In this document: positions 48,301 to 57,546 of the stretch, in pieces | Numbering within the stretch: position 1 is the first letter of the stretch | Layout of the letters: every line of letters begins with the position of its first letter | From: Enterobacteriaceae bacterium RIT693 | GTDB lineage: Bacteria > Pseudomonadota > Gammaproteobacteria > Enterobacterales > Enterobacteriaceae | NCBI GenBank assembly: GCA_009668225.1 | Contig: WJYK01000003.1 | Location: forward strand, 310,001 to 374,000 | Reading direction: 5' to 3' | Length of the DNA stretch: 64,000 bases | Notes under the pieces: generated by a model | The model's database searches: none | What the model was told of the DNA's origin: nothing | The model's input: only the letters and a program-made list of their open reading frames with translations | Made by a program: the position numbers and the translations under genes

Positions 48301-49059
48301 CGCTTCCGGGATATTCAGGTTCAGCCGCGCAAAATCATCTCCAGCCCGACGTGGTCCGGCCTTGAAGATGAGCACGTCTCCTACAACGCGGGCTATACCA
48401 ACGTACACGAGCTGATCCCATGGCGTACCCTGTCCGGCCGCCAGCAGCTGTATCAGGATCATCAGTGGATGCGCGATTTCGGCGAGAGCCTGGTGGTTTA
48501 CCGTCCGCCAATCGATACCCGTTCCGTAGACGGCATGATGGGCCATAAGTCCAACGGCAACCCGGAAAAAGCGCTCAACTTCCTGACGCCGCACCAGAAG
48601 TGGGGGATCCACTCAACCTACAGCGACAATCTGCTGATGCTGACGCTAAGCCGCGGTGGCCCGATTATCTGGCTGTGCGAAGCGGATGCGAAAGAGATCG
48701 GTATCGCGGATAACGACTGGGTTGAAGTGTTTAACAAAAACGGTGCTCTCACGGCGCGTGCGGTAGTGAGCCAGCGCGTCCCGGCCGGGATGACCATGAT
48801 GTACCACGCTCAGGAACGCATTATGAACCTGCCGGGTTCCGAAATTACCGGCCAGCGCGGCGGTATTCATAACTCGGTAACCCGTATCACCCTGAAGCCT
48901 ACTCATATGATTGGCGGCTACGCGCAGTTGGCCTACAGCTTTAACTACTATGGCACGGTCGGCTCAAACCGCGATGAATTCGTGGTGGTGCGTAAGATGA
49001 AAGACATTAACTGGTTAGACGGCGAAGGTAACGACCAGAAACAGGAGAGCGTAAAATGA
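45313..49059 (+). CDS. narG: Respiratory nitrate reductase A, alpha subunit NarG
   Basis: The catalytic subunit, on the cytoplasmic face, reduces nitrate to nitrite at a molybdenum bis-MGD centre. The 1248-residue protein has the N-terminal FS0 cluster segment with His50 (RSTHGVNCTGSCSW) and matches E. coli NarG along its length. No Tat signal is present apart from the vestigial N-terminus typical of NarG. It overlaps narH by 4 bp. Expression should be anaerobic (FNR) and nitrate-dependent (NarL). Confidence 0.98.
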   Translation: MSKFLDRFRYFKQKGETFANGHGQLLDTNRDWEEGYRQRWQHDKVVRSTHGVNCTGSCSWKIYVKSGLVTWETQQTDYPRTRPDMPNHEPRGCPRGASYSWYLYSANRLKYPQMRKRLLKLWREAKAQHSDPVAAWASIVNDAEKAKSYKQARGRGGLVRSSWQEVNELIAAANVYTAKTYGPDRITGFSPIPAMSMISYASGTRYLSLIGGTCMSFYDWYCDLPPASPQTWGEQTDVPESADWYNSSYIIAWGSNVPQTRTPDAHFFTEVRYKGTKTVAVTPDYAEISKLCDQWLAPKQGTDSAMAMAMGHVMLREFHLDKPSQYFTDYVRRYTDMPMLVTLEARDGFYAPGNMLRAADLVDNLGQENNPQWKTVALSDATGDLVAPNGSIGFRWGEKGKWNLEQRDGGNGTETELRLSLLGSHDEVAEVGFPYFGGESTEHFKNVKLKDVLLHKLPVKRLQLADGSSVLVTTVYDLTMANYGLERGLNDENCASSYDDVKAYTPAWAEQITGVSRHDIVRIAREFADNADKTHGRSMIIVGAGVNHWFHMDMTYRGLINMLIFCGSIGQSGGGWGHYVGQEKLRPQTGWMPLAFALDWQRPPRHMNSTSYFYNHSSQWRYETVTADEFLSPLADKSRYTGHLIDFNVRAERMGWLPSAPQLGTNPLRIADRAKEAGMSPVDYTVDQLKSGGIRFAAEQPDSGYNHPRNMFIWRSNLLGSSGKGHEFMLKYLLGTEHGIQGKDLGQEGGLMPEEVEWVDNGLDGKLDLVVTLDFRLSSTCLYSDIVLPTATWYEKEDLNTSDMHPFIHPFSAAVDPCWESKSDWEIYKGIAKKFSEVCVGHLGKETDVVTLPIQHDSAAELAQPYDVKDWKKGECDLIPGKTAPHIMVVERDYPATYERFTSIGPLLEKIGNGGKGISWNTEKEVEFLRKLNYVKTEGPAKGQPRIETAIDAAEMVLSLAPETNGQVAVKAWAALGEFTGRDHTHLARPKEEEKIRFRDIQVQPRKIISSPTWSGLEDEHVSYNAGYTNVHELIPWRTLSGRQQLYQDHQWMRDFGESLVVYRPPIDTRSVDGMMGHKSNGNPEKALNFLTPHQKWGIHSTYSDNLLMLTLSRGGPIIWLCEADAKEIGIADNDWVEVFNKNGALTARAVVSQRVPAGMTMMYHAQERIMNLPGSEITGQRGGIHNSVTRITLKPTHMIGGYAQLAYSFNYYGTVGSNRDEFVVVRKMKDINWLDGEGNDQKQESVK

Positions 49060-50594
49060 AAATTCGTTCACAAGTCGGCATGGTGCTGAACCTTGATAAA
49101 TGCATCGGCTGCCACACCTGTTCCGTGACCTGTAAAAACGTCTGGACCAGCCGCGAAGGGATGGAATACGCGTGGTTCAATAACGTGGAAACCAAACCCG
49201 GTATTGGCTACCCGAACGACTGGGAAAATCAGGAAAAATGGAAGGGCGGTTGGATCCGTAAAATCAACGGCAAGCTGCAGCCGCGCATGGGTAACCGCGC
49301 GATGCTGCTGGGTAAAATCTTCTCTAACCCGCATATGCCGGTGATTGATGATTACTATGAGCCGTTTGATTACGACTACCAGAACCTGCATACCGCGCCG
49401 GAGGGCAGTAAAGCCCAGCCGGTTGCCCGCCCACGCTCGCTGATTACCGGCCAGCGCATGAACAAAATTGAAGCGGGCCCGAACTGGGAAGAACTGCTCG
49501 GCGGTGAGTTTGAAAAACGTGCTAAAGATCAGAACTTCGAGAACATGCAAAAGGAGATGTACGGCCAGTTCGAAAACACCTTCATGATGTATCTTCCGCG
49601 CCTGTGTGAGCACTGCCTTAACCCGGCGTGTGCCGCAACCTGCCCGAGCGGAGCCATCTATAAGCGTGAAGAAGACGGCATTGTGCTTATCGATCAGGAC
49701 AAGTGTCGCGGCTGGCGCATGTGCGTCACCGGCTGCCCGTACAAAAAAATCTACTTCAACTGGAAGACGGGTAAATCTGAGAAGTGCATCTTCTGCTATC
49801 CACGTATCGAAGCGGGCATGCCGACCATCTGCTCCGAAACCTGCGTGGGGCGTATTCGTTACCTCGGCGTATTGCTTTACGATGCCGACGCCATTGAAGA
49901 GGCCGCGAGCACTGAAAACGCGCAGGATCTGTATGAGCGTCAGCTCGGCGTGTTCCTGAACCCGAACGACCCGGCGGTGATTGAACAGGCGCTGAAAGAC
50001 GGGATCCCGCAGGGCGTTATCGAAGCTGCACAGAAATCGCCGGTTTATAAAATGGCGATGGACTGGAAGCTGGCGCTGCCTCTGCACCCGGAATATCGCA
50101 CGCTGCCAATGGTCTGGTATGTGCCGCCTCTGTCGCCAATTCAGTCAGCCGCCGATGCGGGTCAACTGCCGCATACCGGCGTGCTGCCTGATGTAGAAAG
50201 CCTGCGTATTCCGGTGGAGTACCTGGCAAACCTGCTGACCGCAGGCGATACGGCACCGGTGCTGCGCGCGCTGAAGCGGATGATAGCGATGCGTCACTAC
50301 AAACGTGCGGAAACCGTGGAAGGCGTTCACGACATCAGCGCGCTGGAAGAGGTTGGGCTGACGGAGGCACAGGCGCAGGAGATGTATCGCTATCTGGCTA
50401 TCGCCAACTATGAAGATCGTTTCGTGGTGCCGAGCAGCCACCGTGAACTGGCTGAGAATGCCTTCCAGGAACACAGCGGCTGCGGCTTCAGCTTTGGTGA
50501 TGGTTGCCACGGGAGCGACACCAAATTTAACCTGTTCAACAGCCGCCGCATCGACGCCATTGATGTGTCCGGTAAAACGGAGCCGCACCCATGA
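49056..50594 (+). CDS. narH: Nitrate reductase A, beta subunit NarH
   Basis: An electron-transfer subunit carrying four iron-sulfur clusters between NarI haems and NarG. The 512-residue protein has four Cys groups, including CIGCHTCSVTCKNVW, CEHCLNPACAATCPSG and CRGWRMCVTGCPYK. The Trp in CRGWRMC marks the position that makes one cluster [3Fe-4S]. Overlaps of 4 bp join it to narG and narJ. Confidence 0.98.
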   Translation: MKIRSQVGMVLNLDKCIGCHTCSVTCKNVWTSREGMEYAWFNNVETKPGIGYPNDWENQEKWKGGWIRKINGKLQPRMGNRAMLLGKIFSNPHMPVIDDYYEPFDYDYQNLHTAPEGSKAQPVARPRSLITGQRMNKIEAGPNWEELLGGEFEKRAKDQNFENMQKEMYGQFENTFMMYLPRLCEHCLNPACAATCPSGAIYKREEDGIVLIDQDKCRGWRMCVTGCPYKKIYFNWKTGKSEKCIFCYPRIEAGMPTICSETCVGRIRYLGVLLYDADAIEEAASTENAQDLYERQLGVFLNPNDPAVIEQALKDGIPQGVIEAAQKSPVYKMAMDWKLALPLHPEYRTLPMVWYVPPLSPIQSAADAGQLPHTGVLPDVESLRIPVEYLANLLTAGDTAPVLRALKRMIAMRHYKRAETVEGVHDISALEEVGLTEAQAQEMYRYLAIANYEDRFVVPSSHRELAENAFQEHSGCGFSFGDGCHGSDTKFNLFNSRRIDAIDVSGKTEPHP

Positions 50595-51295
50595 TTGAAC
50601 TGCTGATTATCTCGCGCTTGATGGAGTACCCGGATGCTGACCTGTGGCAGCACCATGATGAGCTAACCGAAGCGCTGTCGGAAGGGACCGCGCTGAACGA
50701 CCTGCAGCGTAGCGATCTGGCGGCCTTTATCGGCAGGTTGTGTGGCCGTGAACTGCTGGATGTTCAGGCAAGCTATGGCGAACTGTTCGACCGCGGCAGG
50801 GCAACATCTCTGCTGCTGTTCGAACACGTTCACGGTGAATCGCGCGATCGTGGCCAGGCGATGGTTAACCTGATGAACCAGTATCAGCAGGCGGGGCTGG
50901 AAATGGACAGTTACGAGTTGCCCGACCATCTGCCGCTCTATCTGGAATATCTGTCCCAGCGCACGCGGGCAGAAGCACAGGGCGGGCTGCAGGACATCGC
51001 GCCAATCCTTGCCCTGCTCAGCGCCCGTCTGAAGCAGCGTGAAAGCGACTATGCGCTGCTGTTCGACCTGCTGATTGCCCTTTCTGAAAGCAGCGTCAGC
51101 GTGGAGACCGTCCGCCAGCAGATTGCTAATGAAGCACGTGATGACACCCCGCAGGCGCTGGACGCAGTGTGGGAAGAGGAGCAGGTGAAATTTATGGCCG
51201 ATGACAGCTGTGGAGAGACTGAAATTACCGCGCACCAGCGTCGTTTTGCCGGGGCGGTGGCTCCGCAGTACCTGAATATAGCAGGAGGGAAATAA
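50591..51295 (+). CDS. narJ: Nitrate reductase assembly chaperone NarJ
   Basis: A cytoplasmic chaperone that binds NarG and holds it until the molybdenum cofactor and FS0 are inserted. The 234-residue, mostly helical acidic protein has the typical [12 protein letters not shown] start and the [21 protein letters not shown] stretch of the NarJ/TorD family. It overlaps narH by 4 bp and narI by 1 bp. Confidence 0.97.
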   Translation: MIELLIISRLMEYPDADLWQHHDELTEALSEGTALNDLQRSDLAAFIGRLCGRELLDVQASYGELFDRGRATSLLLFEHVHGESRDRGQAMVNLMNQYQQAGLEMDSYELPDHLPLYLEYLSQRTRAEAQGGLQDIAPILALLSARLKQRESDYALLFDLLIALSESSVSVETVRQQIANEARDDTPQALDAVWEEEQVKFMADDSCGETEITAHQRRFAGAVAPQYLNIAGGK

Positions 51296-51972
51296 TGCAT
51301 TTTCTCAACGTCTTCTTCTTTGATATCTATCCGTACCTTTGCGGCGCCGTTTTCCTCATTGGCAGCTGGCTTCGCTATGACTACGGCCAGTACACCTGGC
51401 GGGCAGCTTCCAGCCAGATGCTGGATCGCAAGGGAATGATGCTGGCGTCGAACCTGTTCCATCTCGGTATTCTGGGGATATTCGCCGGGCATTTCCTGGG
51501 TATGCTGACGCCGCACTGGATGTACGAGTCGTTTTTACCGCTGGAAATTAAACAGAAAATGGCCATGTTTGCTGGCGGTGCCAGCGGCGTGATGACGCTG
51601 GTGGGCGGCCTGCTGCTGCTGAAGCGCCGCCTGTTCAGCCCGCGCATTCGTGCCACCACCACCGGGGCCGATATTCTGATCCTGAGCCTGCTGATGGTCC
51701 AGTGCGCGCTGGGTCTGGGCACCATTCCGTTCTCCGCTCAGCATATGGACGGCAGCGAAATGATGAAACTGGTGAACTGGGCACAGCACGTCGTGACCTT
51801 CCGTACCGGCGCATCTGAATACCTGGACGGCGTGGCGTTTATTTTCCGCGTGCATCTGGTGTTGGGTATGACGATGTTCCTGCTGTTCCCTTTCTCCCGA
51901 CTGGTGCACATCTGGAGCGCGCCGGTAGAGTACCTGACGCGCAAGTATCAGATTGTACGCGCCCGCCGCTAA
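51295..51972 (+). CDS. narI: Nitrate reductase A, gamma subunit (cytochrome b) NarI
   Basis: A membrane subunit with two b-type haems that oxidises quinol and anchors the complex. The 225-residue protein has five transmembrane helices and haem-ligand histidines in the [13 protein letters not shown] and FRVHLVLGM regions. It is the last gene of narGHJI and is followed by a terminator. Confidence 0.97.
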   Translation: MHFLNVFFFDIYPYLCGAVFLIGSWLRYDYGQYTWRAASSQMLDRKGMMLASNLFHLGILGIFAGHFLGMLTPHWMYESFLPLEIKQKMAMFAGGASGVMTLVGGLLLLKRRLFSPRIRATTTGADILILSLLMVQCALGLGTIPFSAQHMDGSEMMKLVNWAQHVVTFRTGASEYLDGVAFIFRVHLVLGMTMFLLFPFSRLVHIWSAPVEYLTRKYQIVRARR

Positions 51973-51991
51973 CCTTTCTGCGTCAGAATAT

Positions 51992-52017
51992 AAAACCCGG
52001 TTTAGGCTGGGTTTTTT
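51992..52017 (+). terminator. Terminator after narI
   Basis: AAAACCC pairs with GGGTTTT around a GGTTTAGGCT loop (51992-52015), and the T run continues to 52017. Confidence 0.8.
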
Positions 52018-52052
52018 AGTGTCTGACAGATGTGTTTTTTCGAATATGTTGA

Positions 52053-52080
52053 TTGACATTGAGAATTCAGGATTTACCAT
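52053..52080 (+). promoter_or_regulatory. Promoter of arsRBC
   Basis: TTGACA (52053-52058) is a perfect -35 and TACCAT (52075-52080) a fair -10 at 16-bp spacing. The sequence TTCGAATATGTTGATTGAC overlapping the -35 is the likely ArsR binding region. Confidence 0.6.
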
Positions 52081-52107
52081 GGCAGGGTCAATTAACGGGG
52101 CTAAACC

Positions 52108-52449
52108 ATGACTGCGCTAACGGCTTTACAGCTTTTTAAGCACCTTTCCGAAGAAACCCGGCTTTCCATCACCCTGATATTGAGAGCGAAAAGCGAACTC
52201 TGTGTGTGTGAGTTGACTGCGGCTCTACAGCTGCCACAGCCTAAGGTATCCCGGCATCTTGCGATGTTGCGTGAGGGGGGATTACTGCAGGACAGACGGG
52301 AGGGAAAATGGATTTACTATCGTCTCTCTCCGCACATGCCAGCGTGGGCAGCAGCGGTCATTGAGCAGGCATGGCAAAGTCAGGGACATGACGTGCTGGA
52401 TCGTTTGAAACGCATCGAAGCGAGCGGGGCGATGACGCTCTGTCAGTAA
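52108..52449 (+). CDS. arsR: Arsenic-responsive repressor ArsR
   Basis: Represses the ars operon until As(III)/Sb(III) binds. The 113-residue winged-helix protein has the metalloid site ELCVCEL with Cys32 and Cys34 next to the recognition helix (QPKVSRHLAMLREGGLL). The third Cys found at position 37 in E. coli ArsR is a Thr here; that residue is not essential. It is the first gene of arsR-arsB-arsC. Confidence 0.95.
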   Translation: MTALTALQLFKHLSEETRLSITLILRAKSELCVCELTAALQLPQPKVSRHLAMLREGGLLQDRREGKWIYYRLSPHMPAWAAAVIEQAWQSQGHDVLDRLKRIEASGAMTLCQ

Positions 52450-52463
52450 AAAATTTGATTAAA

Positions 52464-52485
52464 CACATTCGTTTTTTCGAATGTG
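52464..52485. repeat. Hairpin between arsR and arsB
   Basis: CACATTCG and CGAATGTG form a perfect 8-bp stem with a T6 loop, 15 bp after the arsR stop. It could tune processing or translation of arsB. A part of it (TTTTTTCGAAT) repeats the sequence upstream of arsR at 52035-52045, so a second ArsR site is also possible. Confidence 0.55.
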
Positions 52486-52518
52486 AATTTTGCCATATTG
52501 ATGGGGACGGGAGTTTAT

Positions 52519-53808
52519 ATGTTTTTAGCAGGGGCAATATTTCTTCTCACCATTGTGCTGGTTATCTGGCAGCCGCGCGGATTGGGAATTGGCTGGAGTG
52601 CAATGCTGGGGGCCGGGCTGGCGTTAGCCACCGGCGTGGTTCAGGTGGCCGATATTTCCGTCGTGTGGGCGATTGTCTGGAACGCTACCGCGACGTTTAT
52701 CGCGGCGATCATTATTAGTTTGCTGCTGGACGAGTCGGGCTTTTTTGAGTGGGCGGCGCTGCACGTTGCACGTTGGGGAAAGGGGCATGGTCGGCTGCTG
52801 TTTACCTGGATTGTGCTGCTTGGGGCAACCGTGGCGGCGCTGTTTGCGAATGACGGTGCGGCGCTTATTCTGACGCCGATTGTTATCGCGATGCTGCTGG
52901 CGCTGGGTTTCAGCCCTGGGGCTACGCTGGCGTTTGTGATGGCCGCCGGCTTTATCGCCGACACGGCAAGCCTGCCGCTGATCGTCTCTAACCTGGTTAA
53001 CATTGTCTCCGCAGACTTCTTCCAGCTTGGGTTCAGCGAATATGCATCGGTGATGGTGCCGGTCAATCTCGCGGCGATTGCCGCGACGCTTGTCGTGCTG
53101 CATCTGTTTTTCCGCAAAGATATTCCACGGGTCTACGACCTTGGGCTGCTGAAAACGCCGGCCAGCGCCATCAAAGATCCGGCCACGTTTAAGGCGGGTT
53201 GGATCGTACTTGTGCTGTTGCTGGTGGGTTTTTTTGCCCTGGAGCCGCTGGGGATCCCGGTCAGCGCGATTGCCGCAGTAGGGGCTCTGATATTGCTGGC
53301 GGTGGCGAAAAAAGGGCATGTGATTAATACCGGCAAAGTTCTGCGCGGAGCGCCCTGGCAGATTGTTATTTTCTCGCTGGGGATGTACCTGGTGGTTTAT
53401 GGCCTGCGTAATGCCGGTTTGACGGGGCAGCTTTCTGGCGTGTTGAGTACACTTGCCGGGCAGGGACTGTGGACGGCGACGCTGGGCACGGGTTTTATCA
53501 CGGCGTTCCTGTCGTCCGTGATGAACAATATGCCCACGGTGCTGGTCGGGGCCTTATCCATTGAGGGCAGCAGCGCGGGCGGCGTTATCAAAGAGGCGAT
53601 GATTTACGCCAACGTTATCGGCTGCGATCTCGGCCCTAAAATCACGCCAATCGGCAGTCTGGCCACGCTGCTGTGGCTGCACGTTCTTGCCCGGAAGAAG
53701 CTGACAATCAGCTGGGGCTACTACTTCCGCACCGGCGTTGTGATGACGATTCCGGTGCTGCTGGTCACGCTGGCCGCGCTTGCCCTGCGTCTCTCTTTCT
53801 CTCACTGA
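52519..53808 (+). CDS. arsB: Arsenite/antimonite efflux pump ArsB
   Basis: An inner-membrane As(OH)3/H+ antiporter, 429 residues with about 12 helices. The [20 protein letters not shown] and [20 protein letters not shown] segments are diagnostic and match E. coli ArsB nearly residue for residue. The start at 52519, 8 bp after GGGAG, equals the E. coli start; a frame from 52483 adds 12 residues and overlaps the hairpin. Confidence 0.96.
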   Translation: MFLAGAIFLLTIVLVIWQPRGLGIGWSAMLGAGLALATGVVQVADISVVWAIVWNATATFIAAIIISLLLDESGFFEWAALHVARWGKGHGRLLFTWIVLLGATVAALFANDGAALILTPIVIAMLLALGFSPGATLAFVMAAGFIADTASLPLIVSNLVNIVSADFFQLGFSEYASVMVPVNLAAIAATLVVLHLFFRKDIPRVYDLGLLKTPASAIKDPATFKAGWIVLVLLLVGFFALEPLGIPVSAIAAVGALILLAVAKKGHVINTGKVLRGAPWQIVIFSLGMYLVVYGLRNAGLTGQLSGVLSTLAGQGLWTATLGTGFITAFLSSVMNNMPTVLVGALSIEGSSAGGVIKEAMIYANVIGCDLGPKITPIGSLATLLWLHVLARKKLTISWGYYFRTGVVMTIPVLLVTLAALALRLSFSH

Positions 53809-53818
53809 GCCACCGACT

Positions 53819-54247
53819 ATGAGCAAAATTACCCTTTACCACAACCCTGAATGCGGCACTTCCCGTAATACGCTGGCCATGATCCGCAACAGCGGAACGG
53901 AGCCCACGATTATCTATTACCTGGAAACGCCGCCGTCCCGCAAGGAACTTGCCGGTCTGTTGGCCGACATGGCGATTAGCGCCCGCGAATTACTGCGTAA
54001 AAACGTTGAGCCTTATGAGACGTTAGGGCTTGAGGAAGGGCAATTCAGCGACGAGCAATTGATCGACTTTATGGTGCAGTACCCGCTGTTAATTAACCGG
54101 CCGATCGTGGTGACTGAGCGGGGGACGAGACTTTGCCGCCCTTCGGAATGCGTGCTGGATATTCTGCCTGAGGTGCAGCAGGGCGCGTTCAGCAAAGAGG
54201 ACGGCGAGCAGGTAGTGGATAGACAAGGGAGGAGACTGAAACCTTAA
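53819..54247 (+). CDS. arsC: Glutaredoxin-dependent arsenate reductase ArsC
   Basis: Reduces arsenate to arsenite for export by ArsB. The 142-residue protein has the catalytic Cys12 in HNPECGTSRNTL and the Arg-rich later segments (LINRPIVVTERGTRLCRPSE). The start follows arsB by 10 bp. It ends close to the tRNA-Tyr repeat region. Confidence 0.96.
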   Translation: MSKITLYHNPECGTSRNTLAMIRNSGTEPTIIYYLETPPSRKELAGLLADMAISARELLRKNVEPYETLGLEEGQFSDEQLIDFMVQYPLLINRPIVVTERGTRLCRPSECVLDILPEVQQGAFSKEDGEQVVDRQGRRLKP

Positions 54248-54290
54248 CTCGGCCTGAAGGATGACCGCGCAGGCGCGTTCTTACTGGCGT

Positions 54291-54553
54291 GAGTCGAACC
54301 TTAATCGAAGCTCCTCATCCTTCCCCTACGGGAATCTGAAAGATTATGCGATTTTGAAGGTTTGGATTTGCTCTGGAAAATGGTGGCGGGGGAAGGATTA
54401 TTCGTCGTTTCACTCCTCACCCTTCGGGTCGCCGCCTGCGGCAGCGCGCTCTCGCTGTTGCTCGAGTCGAACCTTAATCGAAGCTTCTCATCCTTCCCCT
54501 ACGGGAATCTGAAAGATTATGCGATTTTGAAGGTTTGGATTTGCTCTGGAAAA

Positions 54554-54574
<21 letters not shown>
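54291..54574. repeat. 173-bp rtT-like direct repeats downstream of tRNA-Tyr
   Basis: A block of about 110 bp starting GAGTCGAACCTTAATCGAAG at 54291 is repeated at 54464 with a 173-bp period and few differences. Each copy ends in the 3' part of tRNA-Tyr (TGGTGGCGGGGGAAGGATT at 54381 and the real gene at 54554). In E. coli the tyrT locus carries comparable 178-bp repeats that include 19 bp of tRNA 3' sequence and yield rtT RNA. I see no likely protein gene in this stretch (54248-54553). Confidence 0.8.
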
Positions 54575-54638
<64 letters not shown>

Positions 54639-54837
54639 AGGGGTAGTGCTTTGAATTGTCAGATGGTGGTGGGGGAAGGATTATTCGTTGCTTCGCTCCT
54701 CACCCTTCGGGCCGCTGCTTCAGCAGCGTTATCTCGCTTTCGCTCGATTCGAACCTTAGTCGAAGGTTCTCACCCTTCCCGATAAGCGAAAGCATTGCCT
54801 CATCTCATCGGTATTACCACATCGCTGTGGTGAATAA
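54639..54837 (-). repeat. Spacer between the tRNA-Tyr genes with a tRNA 3'-end repeat
   Basis: This 199-bp spacer contains a copy of the tRNA-Tyr 3' end (TGGTGGTGGGGGAAGGATT at 54664) followed by sequence related to the downstream repeats (CTCCTCACCCTTCGGG and TCGAACCTTAGTCGAAGG). The tRNA fragment carries the T-A version of pair 3:70, that is, it matches the tRNA gene just upstream in transcription. Confidence 0.75.
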
Positions 54838-54922
<85 letters not shown>

Positions 54923-54971
54923 ACGGGGTATTGCTTGTTACTGGCCTGCTTCCTTGTGGGAAGCGGGGCGC

Positions 54972-54999
54972 ATCATATCAAATGAAGCGCCGCTGTAAA
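54972..54999 (-). promoter_or_regulatory. tyrT promoter
   Basis: On the minus strand, TTTACA and TATGAT are separated by 16 bp and followed by the GC-rich discriminator GCGCCCCGC. This matches the E. coli tyrT promoter almost exactly and implies stringent control. Confidence 0.92.
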
Positions 55000-55080
55000 G
55001 CTTTCAATCTAAGAAAATGAATCGTTTGCCGTTTTTTTACGCGTAGCGGCGTAAAGCTAAGCAATTCATTTTCCGGATGA

Positions 55081-55923
55081 TTACAGAATAATCGTGCGGT
55101 TACCGTAAACAAAGACGCGCTGTGCCAGTACTTCGTATAGCGCACGGCTGAGCACATTCTTCTCTACGTCACGCCCTGCACGCATCATATCGTCTGCGGT
55201 GTAGGTGTGGTCGACGTGAATCACGTCCTGCATGATGATTGGGCCTTCATCCAAATTATCATTAACGTAATGCGCGGTCGCGCCGATAATCTTCACGCCG
55301 CGTTCATAGGCCTGATGATAAGGGCGTGCGCCGATAAAGGCCGGCAGGAACGAGTGGTGGATATTAATAATCTGGTTTGGGAAGCGAGCCACGAACTCAG
55401 GCGTCAGGACTCGCATGTATTTTGCCAGTACCACGTAATCCGGTTTATGCGCATCAATGGCATCGGCCATTTGCATATCGTGCTCTTCACGCGTCATCCC
55501 TTCATGGCTGACAAGTTGGAACGGAATATCGAAACGCTCCACTAAAGTACGCAAGGTTTCGTGATTGCCGATAACGGCGGCAATTTCTACGTCCAGGCCG
55601 CCGTAGGTGGCTTTCATCAGCAGATCGCCAAGGCAGTGGGCCTCTTTGGTGACCAGAATAACGATGCGGCGACGTCCGGCTGGCGTCAATTCGCGAATTG
55701 AGCCTTCCGGCAGCGCACTGTCGAGGTCAGCCATCAGCGTGGTGTCGTTAAAAATACCCTCGAGTTCGGTGCGCATGAAGAAGCGGCCGGTACGATGATC
55801 GACAAATTCATTGTTCTGAACGATATTGAGTTCATGTTTGTAGCAAATATTAGTGATTCGCGCGATGAGACCCTTTTGATCAGGGCAGATTGTGCGGAGA
55901 ACTTTACGTTGTAGTGCCTGCAT
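55081..55923 (-). CDS. purU: Formyltetrahydrofolate deformylase PurU
   Basis: Hydrolyses 10-formyl-THF to THF and formate, balancing one-carbon pools and feeding formate to PurT. The 280-residue protein has an N-terminal ACT domain (about 8-85, glycine/methionine sensing) and a formyltransferase-type catalytic domain with NIHHSFLPAFIGA and DEGPIIMQDV. It matches E. coli PurU throughout. It lies upstream of the tRNA-Tyr genes on the same strand. Confidence 0.98.
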   Translation of the reverse strand: MQALQRKVLRTICPDQKGLIARITNICYKHELNIVQNNEFVDHRTGRFFMRTELEGIFNDTTLMADLDSALPEGSIRELTPAGRRRIVILVTKEAHCLGDLLMKATYGGLDVEIAAVIGNHETLRTLVERFDIPFQLVSHEGMTREEHDMQMADAIDAHKPDYVVLAKYMRVLTPEFVARFPNQIINIHHSFLPAFIGARPYHQAYERGVKIIGATAHYVNDNLDEGPIIMQDVIHVDHTYTADDMMRAGRDVEKNVLSRALYEVLAQRVFVYGNRTIIL

Positions 55924-55986
55924 GAAGAGATAAATCCTGTTGAACGGTGTTTGCGAAACAATAATGCTGTTACGAAGCGAAGGCTA

Positions 55987-56442
55987 TCACCCGCAGCATT
56001 TTTTATATTTTTTACCTGAGCCGCAAGGGCAGGGGTCGTTACGACCAAACTGCGGGCGAAGACCGTCGATATAGTACCATTGGCCGCTTTCCCTGACGAA
56101 ACGGGAACGTTCAATTATCGCACTTTGATGGCCATTTTCTCGAAAACGGGCAACAAAACTTACATATCCTTCGTTTGCATCTTTGCCATCAGCCTCTTCA
56201 TATACGGTCAGGCCAAGCCATTCAGTGGTGCCAAAGCTGTTGGATATTTCTGATTTTAAGCCGGGGCGGCGGCAGCTCTCATGCCAGCTGGATACCAGAT
56301 AGTCCGCATCCCGCATCACAAAAGCGGTATAACGAGAGCGCATAAGCTGTGACGGGCGTTGCGGATGCTGGCCAGCGCTTAGGTAAGGCTGACAACATAA
56401 GCTATACTCCAAACCGCTGCCACAGGGACAAAGTTGCAACAT
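55987..56442 (-). CDS. ychJ: YchJ family SEC-C motif protein
   Basis: A 151-residue protein with a zinc-binding SEC-C-like motif at each end: [13 protein letters not shown] at the start and [15 protein letters not shown] at the end. The central part (about 25-125) is a YchJ/NTF2-like domain. The function is unknown; SEC-C motifs mediate protein or ribosome contacts. It is divergent from rssA. Confidence 0.95.
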   Translation of the reverse strand: MLQLCPCGSGLEYSLCCQPYLSAGQHPQRPSQLMRSRYTAFVMRDADYLVSSWHESCRRPGLKSEISNSFGTTEWLGLTVYEEADGKDANEGYVSFVARFRENGHQSAIIERSRFVRESGQWYYIDGLRPQFGRNDPCPCGSGKKYKKCCG

Positions 56443-56556
56443 TGCATCTCCAGGAAAAAATAAACGGCGTCAATAACACTACGGCAGCGCTTATGTTAAC
56501 TGAGCAGTGGCGTTGGCGTCACGGAGTGATTACCGGGGAAGATTGACCGAGGCGTG

Positions 56557-57465
56557 ATGAGACAGGTAAAGATCGGCCTGGCATTAGGGTCGGGTGCTGC
56601 AAAAGGATGGGCGCACATTGGCGTTATCAATGCGTTAAAAAAGGCAGGGATCCAGATTGATGTCGTGGCAGGTTGCTCTGTAGGCGCGCTGGTCGGTGCT
56701 GCCTATGCCAGTCAGCGGCTTCCGGTGATGGAGCGGTGGGTTCGGTCCTTTAGCTACTGGGATGTCCTGCGCCTGATGGATCTCTCCTGGCGTCGCGGCG
56801 GGCTACTGCGCGGCGAACGCGTGTTTAATAATATTCGTAAAATCATTCCAGAAACGGCTATTGAAGGCTGCGGCCTGCGATTTGGCGCCGTGGCCACCAA
56901 CCTTAGTACCGGGCGAGAACTGTGGTTCACCGAGGGGGATTTGCACCAAGCCATCCGTGCTTCTTGCAGCATGCCGGGGCTCTTGTCACCGGTTGCACAC
57001 AATGGTTATTGGCTGGTGGACGGGGCGATTGTTAACCCTGTACCAATCTCGCTAACCCGTGCACTGGGCGCGGATATCGTTATCGCGGTTGATTTACAGC
57101 ATGATGCACATCTGATGCAGCAGGATTTGCTGTCGGTCAATATGACGCCATCGGCGGATGAGCCGTTGGCGCAGGCAACATCCTGGCGCAGCCGTCTGCG
57201 TGAGCGGCTGGGAAAAATGACTAACCGCCGGGCGAATGTGACGCCCACGGCGATGGAAATCATGACGACCTCTATTCAGGTGCTGGAAAACCGCCTCAAA
57301 CGTAACCGTATGGCGGGCGATCCTCCCGACATTCTTCTGCAGCCGTTCTGCCCGCAAATATCTACGCTCGACTTTCACCGTGCTTCAGAAGCTATCGCGG
57401 CGGGAAGCCTGGCGGTTGAGAAAAAAATGGATGAGTTGTTACCGTTGGTTCGTACTCATGTTTAA
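56557..57465 (+). CDS. rssA: Patatin-like phospholipase family protein RssA
   Basis: A 302-residue patatin-domain protein with the oxyanion motif GSGAAKGWAHIG, the nucleophile GCSVG (in VVAGCSVGALVG) and the catalytic Asp in DGAIVNP. I chose the ATG at 56557; a GTG directly before it is also in frame. It precedes rssB, as in E. coli. The physiological substrate is unknown. Confidence 0.95.
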   Translation: MRQVKIGLALGSGAAKGWAHIGVINALKKAGIQIDVVAGCSVGALVGAAYASQRLPVMERWVRSFSYWDVLRLMDLSWRRGGLLRGERVFNNIRKIIPETAIEGCGLRFGAVATNLSTGRELWFTEGDLHQAIRASCSMPGLLSPVAHNGYWLVDGAIVNPVPISLTRALGADIVIAVDLQHDAHLMQQDLLSVNMTPSADEPLAQATSWRSRLRERLGKMTNRRANVTPTAMEIMTTSIQVLENRLKRNRMAGDPPDILLQPFCPQISTLDFHRASEAIAAGSLAVEKKMDELLPLVRTHV

Positions 57466-57546
57466 GTTAATACTTAAACCGTTTCTGACAGGCGCTCGTT
57501 GCGATACCGTGCCACTATTGAGTTATTGCCAGGCAGAGGAAAGCGC

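Noticed and set aside
45385..48612. Long minus-strand frames opposite narG
   Set aside because: They are antisense shadows of the strongly biased narG coding frame; their translations resemble no protein family.
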